A DNA stretch of 64,000 nucleotides, from NCBI GenBank assembly GCA_002917775.1, contig KZ627152.1, positions 186,001-250,000 on the forward strand, read 5' to 3'. The notes below the pieces were generated by a model. It was not told where the DNA came from. It saw nothing but the letters and a program-made list of their open reading frames with translations, and searched no databases. Below are positions 1 to 12,221 of the stretch, one piece after another (the stretch's first letter is position 1; each line of letters opens with the position of its first letter). Made by a program: the position numbers and the translations under genes. The DNA comes from Glaciozyma antarctica PI12. Taxonomy: Eukaryota > Basidiomycota > Microbotryomycetes > Kriegeriales > Camptobasidiaceae.

Positions 1-2755
1 GGTGGCGCAGACGGTGCGGACGATCAGAGGGAGCTTCCAGTTACGAGTGAGGACGCAGTAGATGCTGGAGAAGGAGAAGCAGCGTACGAGCGGGCCGCCA
101 GCGGAGGTGGCGAGACGCGGAGAGCGTCCTCGTCGTCTAGCCGCAGTCTCGACGCGACCAGCCGAGTGTCGTATGCCTCCCTCTCAGCAACACCCATCGC
201 CTCCTCACCGCCAAGCCCACCGCCAACAGGTCCGCCTGCCATCCTTCCCTCTGCTACGCGCCTTCCCCCGCGCAGCTCATCACCGATCGAAGCCCTCACC
301 GCCAACACTCCCATCGACACGACATCCGAGCTTTTCAATCCCCTCCCTTCCGCCATTCTCAGCGTTGACTCGTCGTCGATCATCTCCTCGACTTCGACCT
401 CGTCCGGCTTCTCAGAAACAAGTCGGGATTCCTTCTTTTTTCGCCCACCTCCTCCTCGTACGCCGAACGACCAAGGGATTCCCCCAACAGTGGTGCTCCC
501 TACTCTACCCGCTGCAGCAGCGCCAGTCCCGGCGGCGACGGAGCCAACTTCTCTCCCTCAAAGGCGAGGATCCTACCACGGTCTGGGACTCCGTCTGCCC
601 TCGTCCATCACTCCTTCAACTTCCTCCTACGCCACCCCCGCGTCTCTCTCCTCCCCTCCGCCAACCTCACCTCCTCCTGCGGCACCCCTCCTGGAACCGA
701 ATCAGGAACCCCGAACCGCCCCCGTTCCTCTCCCCACCTCCGACCCTCTCTCCACTCCCACTCCCCTCCGAATCCCTGCCGCTTCTTCCCTATCCATCTC
801 ACCTCCCATCGCCTCTCGCATCTCCGACAAAGAAGCCACCACCGTCGACTCCACGGCTCCGAAAACAGTCCTCCCAGTCCTTCCTCCCGCCTTCGCCGAC
901 ACCATCGACTCGTCGTTAGCAACTCAGGCCGACCGCGACGATGACGGAGAAACACTCGCAGCCGTAGCGATAGGCGCGGTCGTGTCTGGCGGCATCGCAG
1001 TCGGCTACACCGCCTGGCGAGGACTTTCGGCCGCTGCGAGCGCCGGATCGTCGTGGGGATGGAACCGCTTCTCCGCGACCGCTCCTAGAGTGACTTCGAC
1101 GCAAGACGGCGGCGAGGAATCCGTGGGTCCTCCGGACGTCGTCCTCCCAGGCATGTTTCGCCCGATCACGCCGATTGACGAGGATGGAGATTCGCTGTCG
1201 GGGAGCGATACGGAGGAGGGAGATACGTTCTACCACGATGCGGAGGATTCCGATGATGAAGCGGAGGACGAGAAGGAGGAGGAGGAGGATGGGACCGAGT
1301 CGTCGGTCATTTCGACGGAGTGGGGAGAGATTCACTTTCCGGCGCCCGAGGGTGCGTGACGGTCTCGCTTCTGTTCCTCGTCTCGGCGTGTACTGACCTG
1401 ATATTATTACAGGATTCCTTGAGGCGTTCAAGGAGGCGATGGCGGAGCTGGGACCCGAGGATCTCGCGGAGAACGAGCGGACTGAGAACGACGCGCAGGA
1501 AGCAGCCTGTACGCGGATAGCTCTTCGTACTTACTGAGCTGAGCTGATGCCTTCCCTTCATCTCCAGATCTCTCGGCCTCTCGCGCCCATCAAGAAGTCG
1601 TCTCGTCGCCAACGCCATCTCCCTCGCACCCTCTCCCAGTCACCGAGTCCTCTGGTGTACGTTCGCTCCAGAACCACAATATCAACCGCCTTTCGACCAC
1701 GTCAATCGACTCGTCTCGGACTCTCCAGACGCACGACGAATCTGACGAGGACGCTGGCCCCGGGACGACGACGCCTCGCTTTTCGACCTTTGCGACCCCT
1801 GCCGGTCCTTCATCGTCGAACCTCGCCAGCTCGTCACGTAGCGTCTCAAATCTGCGCCGACCGAACTCCCTCGCACCCTCGGCCGCCTCAACGACGCCCA
1901 AGAAGAAGAAGAGCGGCTTCTTCAGCTTTGGCTCGAAGAAGCGCCCGGAACGGGAGTCCTCCGTCGACTCGTCCTCGTCGCAGTCGCTTGGGTCGACGGT
2001 TCCGAGCTCGTTCGCTACGCTGGCTCCCGTCGCCTCCATCGACTCTTCCGCGTCGAGCTCGCGGTCGAAGGAGCGGCCCAGGTCGATGATCTTCGGCGAC
2101 CGGTTCAGCCCAGCTCCGCCCTCCGTCGAGTCGGAGATCGGCGATGCGACCTACTTTAGCTACGCCAGCGGACGAACGGCCGCACGACGAGGGTCGAGCA
2201 CGTCGAGCGGGAGCAGCGCAACTCCCGACGTCCCTCAACCAGGAACCTCTCACGCTACGCCCACACGAATCGCCAGTGTGCCCGCTCGTCGCTCGAGTCT
2301 TCGACAGCAGTCCCGTTTTGATCCGAATCGAAGAAGGACGGTCAGCACGTCGCTCAACGAAGAGAGCGCGAAGACGCTTTATGCCGTGCGGTTCGGGAAC
2401 GCGACTCGAGGCTTGGGGTTGAAGAGCGTTGCGGAGGACGAGGCAGTCAAGGGAGGAGGGGGTACGCACGCGATGAAGTGGATCGGCGTCGGGCGTGGGA
2501 GGTGCGTTGCGCGACCCGTACTCCTTGAGAACCAGGCTGACGCTTCCTTTTTCACAGGTACGGCAATCTCACGCTTCAGACCGACGCGGCTAGCGACGAG
2601 CTGTATGCGGATCAAGCAGCACAGATCAAGAAGAAGTGGAGGGCATTGTGAGTTCCCGTTTTCGCCGGGCGATGGAGAACGCTGCTGATGTTGGCTTCTA
2701 CCTTCGCAGCGGAGCGTCGCAGGCCCGCGACTGGGCAAACGTCAAGATTGATTAA
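1..2755 (+). CDS. Ser/Thr/Pro-rich protein with one membrane segment (5' partial)
   Basis: The frame is open from the first base, so the start lies upstream of the window. Five exons are visible, with introns near 1352-1412, 1509-1567, 2502-2557 and 2648-2709; the stop TAA is at 2753-2755. The product is low-complexity and rich in Ser, Thr and Pro. A single hydrophobic stretch (LAAVAIGAVVSGGIAVG, encoded near 955-1005) could span a membrane. An acidic Glu/Asp block follows at about 1170-1310, then a basic Ser-rich tail with a KKKKSGFFSFGSKK motif that could bind acidic lipid. The last exons are more ordered and end in SQARDWANVKID. I recognise no family. Membrane attachment is inference from the hydrophobic segment; signalling or cell-wall roles would be guesses. 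Confidence 0.7.
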
Positions 2756-3066
2756 TTATCGACGTCGGGAGGGTTTTTTGGTTTGGGAGGAGCGGGAGAT
2801 GTGTAGGAGGCAGGGTCGTCGGGAGGATGGGGAGGTTCTTGCGTAAATCGGAGGTATTGTTCGGTGTTTAAATAGACTATTTCGCTGTATCACCGCGAGG
2901 AGTCAAGCTGAATGCTGAGCAGCAGAGCGTGCAAGGCTCAACCCAAATCTCGTCGGCGGAGAAAGTGGTGAGAAGGCGATGAGAAATTTAGTCCACGGAA
3001 ACCGTCTGCCTCCCTTTGTTCTCCGCTCCGCTTCTCCTCTCTCTACCATCCTCCCACTTGTCTAAT

Positions 3067-3723
3067 ATGGCGTCTATCGACCTTACGTACAGCAAATCCA
3101 GGTCCACGTCCGCCGGTTCCTCTGCTCGCTCCCGCCGTCCCCCCTGACTGCTGTCTCCAGATCCCTTTCAAGTTCGTCGACCCTAAGGCGAAGGCGTTGG
3201 CGATGCAGGCCATCATGCACTCGAGCGCTTCCGGAGTGACTAACAACGTGGACCTTGCTCGCGTTGGCGAATTCGTGAGTCCCCATTGACCGGAGGACAG
3301 CGGAGACTCCTGACCCTCTTGGTCCCTGCAGGCTGCAAAAGCTGCTGCGTTGGAGCACCTGTTCCTGAGTTCAAAGCGCACGACTGGAGGTACGAAGCTC
3401 TCAGCTCTCTTCGTGGGGAGCGTCCGGACGCTCTTTCGCCTGCAGCGGAATACAACAACATCCTTAGCAACAAGTTCAGCACCGCCGACCTCGCCAACCT
3501 CGGTCGGCGTCTCAAGCTCGACGAGATCATCATCTGCGGGGGCGGAACGACGCACGTGAGCGACAACATGGTTGCGCAGGCGTTCGACGCGCTTTTCGGT
3601 GCGGTCAAGCTCTCGGCAAGTTCGCTCCTCCCGTCGTTCTTGAGCGAAGCTGACCAGTCTCAACGCTCAAAGGGAGGACAGCCGGCTCTCGACAAGGTTC
3701 TGCTGTCGCTCGAAATCATGTAG
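3067..3723 (+). CDS. RNase III-like protein, mitochondrial ribosomal protein mL57 candidate
   Basis: The exons give a compact protein starting IPFKFVDPKAKALAMQ, then IMHSSASGVTNNVDL, KFSTADLANLGRRLKLDEII and DNMVAQAFDALFGAV. Spacing and helices match the RNase III endonuclease fold, but the acidic signature usually seen as ERLEFLGD is replaced by a non-acidic segment. That is typical of the catalytically dead RNase III proteins of the mitochondrial large subunit (mL57/MRPL15 or mL44 type). Introns lie near 3278-3330 and 3391-3446. The last one appears to use a GC donor (gcaagt near 3617). The first exon is unresolved: ATG 3067 does not join the exon at 3161 in frame with any good donor, so the true start may differ. 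A role in the mitochondrial large ribosomal subunit is inference. Confidence 0.55.
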
Positions 3724-3941
3724 TGCGAGGGAGCAGAGTTGTGCGGAGTCCGGAGAAGGGAGCGGAGCCGACGCGCGAGAAAGCTGCAACACGGACTTGA
3801 ACTACAGAACGATGAGGTTGATTTCAAGCAAGCGTATCAGCCAGGCGCCCCTAGATGAGAAGGACCTTGTGCTCTTCAGTACGAGCGCGTCTTCCCGTTG
3901 AGATCGCTGCGAGAAGAGTCGTCAGTTCTGCGCCTTGATGG

Positions 3942-6357
3942 CTAAATGGGGTGGAAGAGAGCGCACTGCGAGTACATGCACCTATTGAGACGAAGAGAGT
4001 CAGCGAAAGTTCTAGCGACGAAGAAGAAGCCGTACTTGGTACCGTGCTCCGCCTGCCAGCGGCATTTGCCGTTCTTGCGAAGCTCCTGCGATAGCCAAGT
4101 CAGCTCGTGTCGATTGAGTACTCGTGGAGCAAAGTTCGAACCTTGCACGGCGACTTTCCAACGTCCTGCTTGAGGCGAGTGAGCTGCGCACTCGTGAGGT
4201 CGTCTGCAGAGATGACGGAGGGTGAGCAAAATAGCGCGAAGAGCCGAACGAGGCTACGCACAGTTATGAGAACGCTCGCAAGCTCGCTGGGTGCAGCCCG
4301 TTGGGCTCACGTAGTGAAAGACGCAGATCTGAAAGCGACCAGGCATCAGCGAGGTTCCGACGAGTCGATTCGTAAGGACTCGACCTGCGGATCTGCGGCG
4401 ACGACGACGGGGAACCGTCAGACTGCACTCGATTCGCTCTCCGAACTGCTGACAAGGGAACGCACCTTGGTTCAAGAACCCCTGCGCCGGTTCGTTAGCT
4501 CTACTTTGTATCCCTGAAAGAGAAAGCGACGCACTCGGTTGGTGTTGATCTTGAGCGACGCCTTCTTGTTCTTCGACGACACCGACTTCCAGTTCCCGTC
4601 CTTGGAAGGCTCGCGCCACGATCCCTTGCCAGAGATCATAGTCGCGTTCTCCACGGCCGGAGAACCATACTCGCTCGTCGAGTACGAGTCGTACCCGCCG
4701 TAATCTCCATTCGCGCCATCGTCGTCCCCGCCCACTGGCCAGCCCCAATCCCCTCCGAGTCCGCTGTTGGCGGAGAATAAGCGAGAGAAGACGGCGACGC
4801 GCCAGCCGAAGCGCGCCAGCTCGGCGCGGTCGCTCTCGCTCTCGCGATGGTTGACGGCGACAATCTTGCCAGCCATGCGTCGCCCGAGGACGGTCTCCTC
4901 GTTGCCGCCGAGATCGGGAAGGAGGTTGATGATGGAGGTAGCTGGCGAGCGACGTCGAGATCAGTACGTTCCGCTGCCGAGCGAGAGAAAGCGGAATTCG
5001 TACGATGGAGTCCAACCAGGTAGAGCCTCTTGAGCCTGCGGAATGCGCGACGTGAGTTTGCAGGCTAAGCAATAAAACTTCCGTGAACGTACCTTCCGAT
5101 TGGGCCGAGCAGGTTAATCAAGGACGCGCACTTCGCTTCGGCTGGAGCGTTGCCTGGAAAGCGTGAATGATTAGACTTGATCCGAGGAAAGAGGCGAGGT
5201 TCGCGTGGGAGGGGAGAAGGCGAGGAGACTCACCGATGTCGATCATGTAGCACAGCGAAGAACTGTTGAACGCGAGCGCGAAAGCATCCCAGGTAGCGCC
5301 GCTGCTCAAAACATCCGTCAGAACTGCAAGCTCGGTACCGAGGGAGAAAAGACGCACCTCGAAATGACTTGTGCTTTCAAAAGCGAGGGGACCAAGGCTG
5401 CTTTATTGTAGTAAACGAAGCAAAGAACTTCGATCGTGTCGCTGGATACCTCTTCGAGATCGAACTCGACGTCGAAAGCTGCGGACGGGCCAGTCAGCCA
5501 TCTATCGCTCGACGCTCGACCGCGAGTCTCTCGCGCGTGAAAGATGAAGATCCCATCCTCCAGGCACCAGAGATACGCATCGAGCTTCACCATTCCCCCC
5601 AGAGAGAGCAGGAGACGCACCCCTCAGGTCCTTCTCGATTTCCCACCTGCCGCACGCGTCAGCTCCCTTCCATCCCTCCTCCCTCTTGTCCGCGACTCAC
5701 CTCACTTGCGCAGCAGCCTGCTCTCCACCACTCCTCCCCTGTTGAAGGAGTCCATCGGAGAACGGCGCCGAACTCCCGTCGATGAGGACGACGATGAACG
5801 CCGGCGAATCCGAAGAGGTCTTGCGGTTCGAGCGGCCGAGCTTCGTGTTCGCGAGGTTGCTCTGCGTAGCTTGAGGACGAGCGGACTCGCGGCGGGTCTG
5901 CTCGAGTTCCTGGGTGTGTTTCTGCGGGTGGCGACGCGTAAGCTTCTCCTTCCAACCCCGTCGGAGCCTCTCCCCCTCGCTCACCTCCTTGAGACTCTTC
6001 AGACTCTTCAGTCGAGATGCAGCGTGTACTCTCTGAAAGGCCGCAAAGGTCAGCATCAGCCTCCGGGAAGCGCCAGGCAGGCGGACTGGAGGGAGTGGAG
6101 CTGCGCCTGCGCGACGGCCGCGTCCGAGTCGCTCGTGGTGCTGGCGGGAGGCGGAGGGCGAGAGGCGGAATCCGTGGCTTCGAGTAAAGCGGCGCGAAGC
6201 GAGGCTTTCTCTTGGAGAAGCCCTGATACGTATTCGTCCTGCGGGAAGCACCAGGTTCAGCGGAGCCCGCTCAGACGACCCCGCTCCTGCTGAGCCTGCG
6301 TACCTGGGCTTCGATAAGAACCCCCCACTGGGCAGCGTCCTCTTCGACGGAGGTCAT
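3942..6357 (-). CDS. NYN/PIN-like (DUF7923-type) plus tandem CCCH zinc-finger protein, paralog A
   Basis: On the minus strand the product starts MTSVEEDAAQWGVLIEAQ at 6357 and ends at a TAG at 3942-3944. After a helical N-terminus comes FIVVLIDGSSAPFSDGLL followed by GGEQAAAQ, the first strand and helix of the fungal DUF7923 domain (family name from memory). Further blocks are IEVLCFVYYNKAAL, WDAFALAFNSSSLCYMIDIG and KRLYLVGLHPTSIINLLPDLG, then a Gly/Tyr-rich linker. The C-terminus carries CCCH fingers: CVFHYVSPTGC with C-x3-H, and a second Cys/His cluster (PCKELRKNGKCRW, CMYSQCALFH). At least nine short introns are needed. It lies head-to-tail with paralog B. The likely role is RNA binding or processing, by inference. 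Intron borders in the 5300-5640 part are uncertain. Confidence 0.7.
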
Positions 6358-8994
6358 TGATACGTGAGTCGAGCTGGGTGAGTGGAGGAAGGAGGCAGGC
6401 GAAGACCCTCTGCGCGCGCGATCTCCATCGGTTCGAGGCCAAAGCTCTCGCAGCAAATCGAGTTCTGCTCGCTTTTCCGCTTATGAATACGGCGTGAATC
6501 TGTGCGTCTACTTAGAGTAGCGGTGGCAAGCGTTCTTAAGAACGAACGCGAAAAAAAGGTGCACGAAAAGCTGCAACAAATCGTCGAAACAACAACCCCC
6601 AGCCTACTTCTCCCGCTGTTCCTCTCCTTCCTATCTTTACAATCTTCCTCCATACGACCGTCCCACTCTCCGTATGGTTCCTCTCCGTAATCGTCGTGCT
6701 CGTCTTCCCCTCCTCCGTCCTCCCAGCCCCAGCGTTCCTGCTCGCTGCCGAGCGAGACTTCCTCTTGCTCAGTCTTTCGAGGCGAGAGAGGGTACGACTC
6801 CGGCTCCGTACTCGGTGGTTTCCCAATAACCCCTTTCGACGACGAAGTGGAGAATTTGACCGGTCGAGAGGTGGGAGGGGGATTGGGGGTAGAGGCGACT
6901 GCGACGGAGCGAAGGGCCGGCGGCGAGGGGGAGGTTGCTGCTTTGGGCGTCGAGATGTGTACGGAAGTTTCTGAATTGTAGGCGTCGTGGGCGTTTTTGA
7001 GAGGGAGAGGGTTTGGAGGCTTCGAGGGCGAGGGGCCTGCCGCCGAGGGAGGGGAAGTGTCGAGGGGGATTGCGACGGGGAGTACATCCGTCGGCGGAGG
7101 TGTTCGAGGGCGTTTAGAGCCGATGGCCTCGAATTGCGAATCGAGTCTCGTATCCTGCGACAAGACGGGCTCCTTCGTCCGATCCTCCGCGCCAACAATG
7201 AGCTTCCCAGGCGACCGAGTTCCAGTGTGCGGTGGCCGATTCGGCTCCGCTGGCGAAGAAACCACTCGCGGGGATGTCGTTTTGAGAACGCGTGGCGAGA
7301 ATCGGCTGGATTTGACGGGCTGCTGCTTGCTGTGATCGGGAGATTGACGAAGAGGGGATAGGAGAGGTGTTCGCATGTCTCTGGGGAGATGCGAGGCGTC
7401 CTGCCGTTTCTTCCAACGCCCACCCACCCTCTCGCTCGTCGTCGAGGTCGAAGTTTTCCGGTGACCTCGTCGCAGGGTGCGAAAAGAAGCACTCGTCCCC
7501 CAGCGGGCAGTTTAACCCGCTGCTGACGCGAGGGCAAGGCGTCCGAGCGACTTCTTCGGCGAGGTGTTCGAGGACGTCGAGAGGAATGGAGTAGGCGTGG
7601 CTGAAGGGACAGTCCTCGAGAGGGCAGCGATCGGTCGCCAGGTACTGAGCGAGGCAGATGGGCGGGTCCTGAGCGTGGAGTGGCTGGAAGAACGCGTCAG
7701 CATTCGAAGAGCGAAAGACGTGTAAGGAGAGGAGGACTCACAAGAGAGAAATCGATAGACTGGTAGCCATAGTAGCTTGCACCGCGTCGAAACGGAACCT
7801 TGCGAATCAAGCCGTCGAGATTCAGCGACTTGGGGCCGGTCCTGCGCACCTCCCACGACAGCCACGCGTCCGCAAAGGGCTCGACAAAGAGGATCTTGGA
7901 GGGGATCGTAGGGTGACCTTTCCCTTTCTCGACCTTTCCTTGAGGAGCCGGGGCGACCATCTCTGCAAAATCTCGGTCGTCGAGGCAGGATCGAGAGAGG
8001 AGGAGACGACGGCATTGCAGAAGGCGAGCGAGGAATGTCGAGAGGGCTGCAAAGAGCGTTAGTGAGGATCGCGGGCAAGCGAAAGTCACTTACCTCGTTG
8101 CCGTTGGAGAGAAACGTCGGGGGGCGAGCTGGTCTCGACGATGAAGTAGAGGGGCTGCAGGGCGTAAGGGATGGCTTCAAAGCAGTAAGCAGTTATCTCA
8201 CATGCGATAGATTAAACGAGACGATCTGGTGCGTAAAAAATCAGAGAGGTTGGCGTCCACTCGAGGAATGTACCTACGAAGGCGTCTAACTCTTCGGCAC
8301 TCTCCACGATGCCTTCGCACATGAGGTCGTCCAAGATTGCCGCCTTGTTCGTCCTGTCGAATCGCAGGTGAGAGATTGATTGGGATTGGACTGAGAACAC
8401 ACCCACAGGAAGATGAATACGAGCAGCAAGCTTTGTTCGAGGCCAGGCTCCATCGTCGCTCGAATGCGGTTGCGTAGTTCCCGCGCTGCGTCTCGTCCGT
8501 CTCCTCGATGAAAGAGAGCAGGAGTGAACATATCGTGCTCAAAGTCCAAGACTGCAGCGGCGAACGGACGGCTGTTCTGCGATCGAGAGCAAGTCAGCTT
8601 CGCTTCTCAGCGAGACGATGGTGAAGGGACGACGCACCTTCTCTGCGAGCAGCACACTGATCTCTTTCTTGAGCACCAACAGCTCATTCGCGTCGTCCTT
8701 ACGCCCGCTCCTCCACATCCGCAGGTCGGTAGTGAGCTCCTCGACCTTCTCCTTCAGGGCCTCGAGGAAGGTCAGCTCCCCCTCAGGGCCAGAATCCCTG
8801 CTCCAACTCACTTTGTTCTCCGCAAGAAGCTTGTCAAGCAAACTCTGAGACTCCTTCGAGTGGTCCTCCTTGAGTTTCCTCCACTCCTTCTGGACGTCTG
8901 CATCGTTCGCCTTCTTCTCCTGCGGTAGAGGCGGCTTGGCGAAGTCGAGAACGAAGCTCAGAGGAAATGAGGTTGTGGCTTCTGCCGTAGACAT
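6354..8994 (-). CDS. Coiled-coil, NYN/PIN-like and tandem CCCH zinc-finger protein, paralog B
   Basis: The start is MSTAEATTSFPLSF at 8994. Residues 30-100 form a charged coiled coil that needs removal of a 58-60 nt intron near 8754-8812. The DUF7923-like blocks are RPFAAAVLDFEHDMF, GDGRDAARELRNRI, LLVFIFLNRTNKAAILDDL and FEAIPYALQPLYFIVE. Two clear CCCH fingers follow: CLAQYLATDRCPLEDCPFSH (C-x9-C-x4-C-x3-H) and CPRVSSGLNCPLGDECFFSH (C-x8-C-x5-C-x3-H). A long Ser/Pro-rich tail (KRPRTPPPTD, SYPLSPRKTEQEE) ends in a Gly/Asp/Glu block. If no last intron exists, the frame runs to a TGA at 6354-6356 that overlaps paralog A's ATG; an alternative last exon would stop near 6536. Probably an RNA-binding regulator; catalytic activity is unknown. 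Confidence 0.7.
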
Positions 8995-9251
8995 CGCGGT
9001 GAGAAGGATAGGGACGGTTGGGGCGTGGGAGGAAGAAGAGAGGAGACCGCGGACTTTCTCCACCAGGAAGGTCCCGCGAACGGAACTTTCCAGGGCGTCT
9101 GGAAGAGCGTGTTGCGTTTTATACACTTTAGGTTGGAATGCAGGGACGAAGCTCCAATAAACAGCTGAAGACGAAACTCCGCGGCGCCCGCGAGTCTCCA
9201 AGGTTCCGCACCCCCCAGCGCTCTCCTTGTTCTCCTTCCATTCAATTCATC
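8995..9251. promoter_or_regulatory. Shared upstream region of divergent CCCH paralogs B and C
   Basis: These 257 bp separate the two start codons of head-to-head paralogs, so both promoters and 5' leaders must lie here. I see pyrimidine-rich leader-like sequence just before 9252 and no clear TATA box. Joint control of the two genes is inference from position only. Confidence 0.4.
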
Positions 9252-10677
9252 ATGCAGTTTGATCAGCTCTCTTCGAACGGAGATTCAGCTCCAGGTTCGC
9301 CCTCGTTTAGCCCGCAGGAGAAGTGGAAGAGCCTGTCAGGCGACGTCGACAAGTTCGTCTCGGGCTTGCTCGCCTCTTCCTGCAACATCGCGGGCAACGA
9401 GACGAACGGGGCTGGGAGGGGCTTTGTGGTGGTTATCGTGCAAGGCGTAGTGGGGCAGGTATGTGTAGGCAGAGAGACGGTGGGGTGGGGGAAGCTGACA
9501 GGCGACGCAGTTCAACAGCGTCTTCTGCAACGCTGGGGAGACTGGCGGAGCAAACGCGGCGAGAGCACTCCGTACGACGATCGACAGAAACCTGGACGGT
9601 ATCGTAACAGAGGACCACGTCACTTTGATCTACATCGTGGCGTACGGAGTCCGTGGCCTTCTTTCGAGCTTGAGCTGACCCGTTCTCTCCGCAGGAACAA
9701 GAGCGTTCTCTCGGAGCAGAAGATAGATCACGTCGACAGCTTTCTCTGCGGCTTCAACGAGGCTGAACCTCTCGCCTCCTGCCTGTTCGTCGAATCTGCT
9801 CGCGCGGCATGGACCAAAGCGAAAGGCGAGTCCCTCTCCTTGCAGTCCGTCGCCTCCGCCTGATGCTTGATTTATCCCAGCTCTCATCGAGCTTCACGGC
9901 GCCAACCCTCTCTGCCTCGCCATCGTCCTCGATACGACCGCGCGAATGCTCGCCGACGAGCTCCCGGCCACCGTTCTCGACAAGGTCTACTGGTTCGATG
10001 TCACCGAGATTCCGGCGTTCCCCAGCAACGAGGAATCGACGACAGCCCCTCGTTCGACCTATTTTCACTCGAAAGCTTCGCAGAAGGTCGAAGGCGGTCG
10101 CACGATCAACCCCGACATTGTCAGCGCATTCCTTCTCCCTCCCACACCTATCCTAACGTTTACGCTTGTGATTCAGCCGATTTATAAGCAGGAGCCTCGC
10201 ATCTGCCACAACGAGCTGTTCCTCCCAACCGGATGTCCGCACGGCGACCAGTGCCACTTCGCGCACGATTGTGAGCCTCCTCATTCGCTTTGCATCGCAA
10301 GCGAGACTGACGATGTTCCTCCCAGACGTCTTGACGGGTCCTCAGCTTTCCGAGCTGAGGGCAGGAGTCCAACGCCTTCCCTGCGAAAGCGCGAGGGTGC
10401 GGTCCATTTCGCGCGATCCTCTCCACTTTGCTGACCGGACTGAGAACCGCAGGAAGGCGCCGAGGGAGTCTGCACCATGGGAACCAACTGCCTTTACGGT
10501 ACGCATTTCTTTGGCTTCGACGGAGTTGAGCTGACGATGATCTCAGGCCACGTCTGTCCCTTCGACGAGCGCTGCACGTTGGCGAAGTGTCGCTTTGGAC
10601 CTCAAGCTCATCCTGGCAAGCTCGCGCGCGGGAGCAAGAGCGCTTTGAATTCGGAGAGCTGGATGAAGAAGCAGTGA
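9252..10677 (+). CDS. NYN/PIN-like (DUF7923-type) plus tandem CCCH zinc-finger protein, paralog C
   Basis: ATG 9252 opens a protein of about 352 residues in eight exons. The domain starts at residue ~58 with FVVVIVQGVVGQ, then GGANAARALRTTI, TLIYIVAYG, FLCGFNEAEPLASCLFV and NPLCLAIVLDTTARM. It aligns block by block with paralogs A and B. A CCCH finger CHNELFLPTGCPHGDQCHFAH (C-x9-C-x5-C-x3-H) lies at about residues 248-268, and a second Cys/His cluster (CTMGTNCLYG, CPFDERCTLAKC, FGPQAHPG) at about 300-335. One intron (9829-9882) appears to use a GC donor (gcgagt); the protein only stays in frame with it removed. It is divergent from paralog B across a 257-bp shared upstream region. RNA binding is the inferred role. 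Confidence 0.8.
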
Positions 10678-10802
10678 GGGGGACCGGAGGGATCGAGGTC
10701 GCAGGATTGAGCTTGAGTGTGAGGGGTGGAACACGATTTTGATTCGATCGGGCCACGCCAGCGCGAGAGGAGAAGCGAGAGACTGGTGAATAGGTTATTG
10801 CT

Positions 10803-12221
10803 TTAATCGGTCCCGACCACCGCTCTCACGTCCCGCATCGTCTGCTGAGCCACCTCCCTCGCCTTCCTCGCGCCATCCAACTCCCTCTCCTTCAAGTACC
10901 CATGCTCCTTCCTGATCCGTCCATACTCCTCCCTAAATATAATCAACGCTCCCTCCACAACCCCCGCGCAACTCTCCTTCAAATCCCGAATCCCACGCTC
11001 GCCAGCGAACCGCGCGGCGATGGTTTCGACGTCCTCGCCAGAGTACCCCGAGTAGATCTCGAGAAGCCCAGCGACTCCAGGACGGTTGACGGGATCCCAA
11101 GTGACGCCTGGGATGGAGTCGGTGAGGGCCGTCTTAATCTTGCTGTGGATCTCGTCGGGTGTGTCTGTGATTTTGATTTTGGACGAGGCGTGCGGTGCGG
11201 ATTTTGACATCTTTTGAGTGGGGGAGCGGAGGGATTGAATTCGAGGGTGGGTGGCTACGGAAACGTTAGCTAAAGGAAGGTACGAGGCGCACTGAGCATG
11301 AACTGAGCATGACTTCGGGAATGCGGAAGACGCCCTTGCCCTTCCCCTTGCCTCCCTTCTTCGCGCCAGGGTAGCTGCGGTTGAAGGACTGGGCAAGATC
11401 GCGCGCGAGCTCGAGATGTTGAGACTGGTCGTGCCCTACGGGAACGTGTGTGGATCTGAGAAGGTCAGGGAGGGCGCTTCGAAGCGGAGAGGAAGCAGCG
11501 CACTTGTAGAGCAGCACGTCGGCAGCTTGCAGAACGGGATACGCGAGGAGTCCGAGCTGGAGAAGCGAGTCGTCCACCTCGTCCTCCGAGTTGGCGTTCC
11601 GCAGGTTCGCCAGCTTCGACTGCAGGCACACACCGCATCAGCTCCCTCGCTCCCGACACCTTCCGCGCAAGCTCACCTTCCAGCTCGTCATCCGCATCAA
11701 CCGGTTGACAGGCGTGACGCAGTTCAAGTACCAAGCCAGCTCAGCATGCTCTGGCACCTGGTCCTGGTGGAAGATCACAGCTCCTCCCGCCTTGTCGTCC
11801 AGTCCCAGCGCGAGCAGCACAGCAAACATGTCCCTCCGCTCCTCCCGCAGCCGTACCGGTTCCTGTGCCAAAGTCAGATGTGGACCTAACGCGTAGGAGA
11901 GAGCTGGAAAGCTTGCCTGCGGGACGGTGAGAGCGTGCAGCCCCACCACCGAGAAGAAGAGCGCATCGCGGGATTCGGCGGGTTGGAGCGCGACCTCGCG
12001 AACAAGGGTCTGCCACTGCGATAGAGCGCCGAGGTGGTTGCCAATCTGTGCAACGGAGGCTTCCGTGAGCTGGTTGGCAGGCAGGGAGGCGTGAGATCGC
12101 GTACGTGAGGGACTCCAGTAGGTTGGATGCCGGAGAAGATCACGCGAGGTTTACCCGCGACCTGAGCTGCTGTTGAGTAGGATGAGCTCAGGCGGCGCAG
12201 GCTGGTGCTTGCGGACGACAT
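10803..12221 (-). CDS. MSW1: Mitochondrial tryptophan--tRNA ligase
   Basis: The enzyme charges tRNA-Trp for organellar translation. The start ATG at 12221 gives [19 protein letters not shown], an Arg/Ser-rich presequence without acidic residues that suggests mitochondrial import. Bacterial-type TrpRS landmarks follow: [16 protein letters not shown] then GNHLGAL (class I HIGH region), [76 protein letters not shown], and a KMSKS loop reading [14 protein letters not shown]. The C-terminus has the family's [12 protein letters not shown] and [11 protein letters not shown]. The intron after VPQ has a GC donor (gcaagc), required to join VPQ to [10 protein letters not shown]. It is divergent from the DHX35-like gene. 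The gene symbol follows yeast by homology. Confidence 0.9.
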
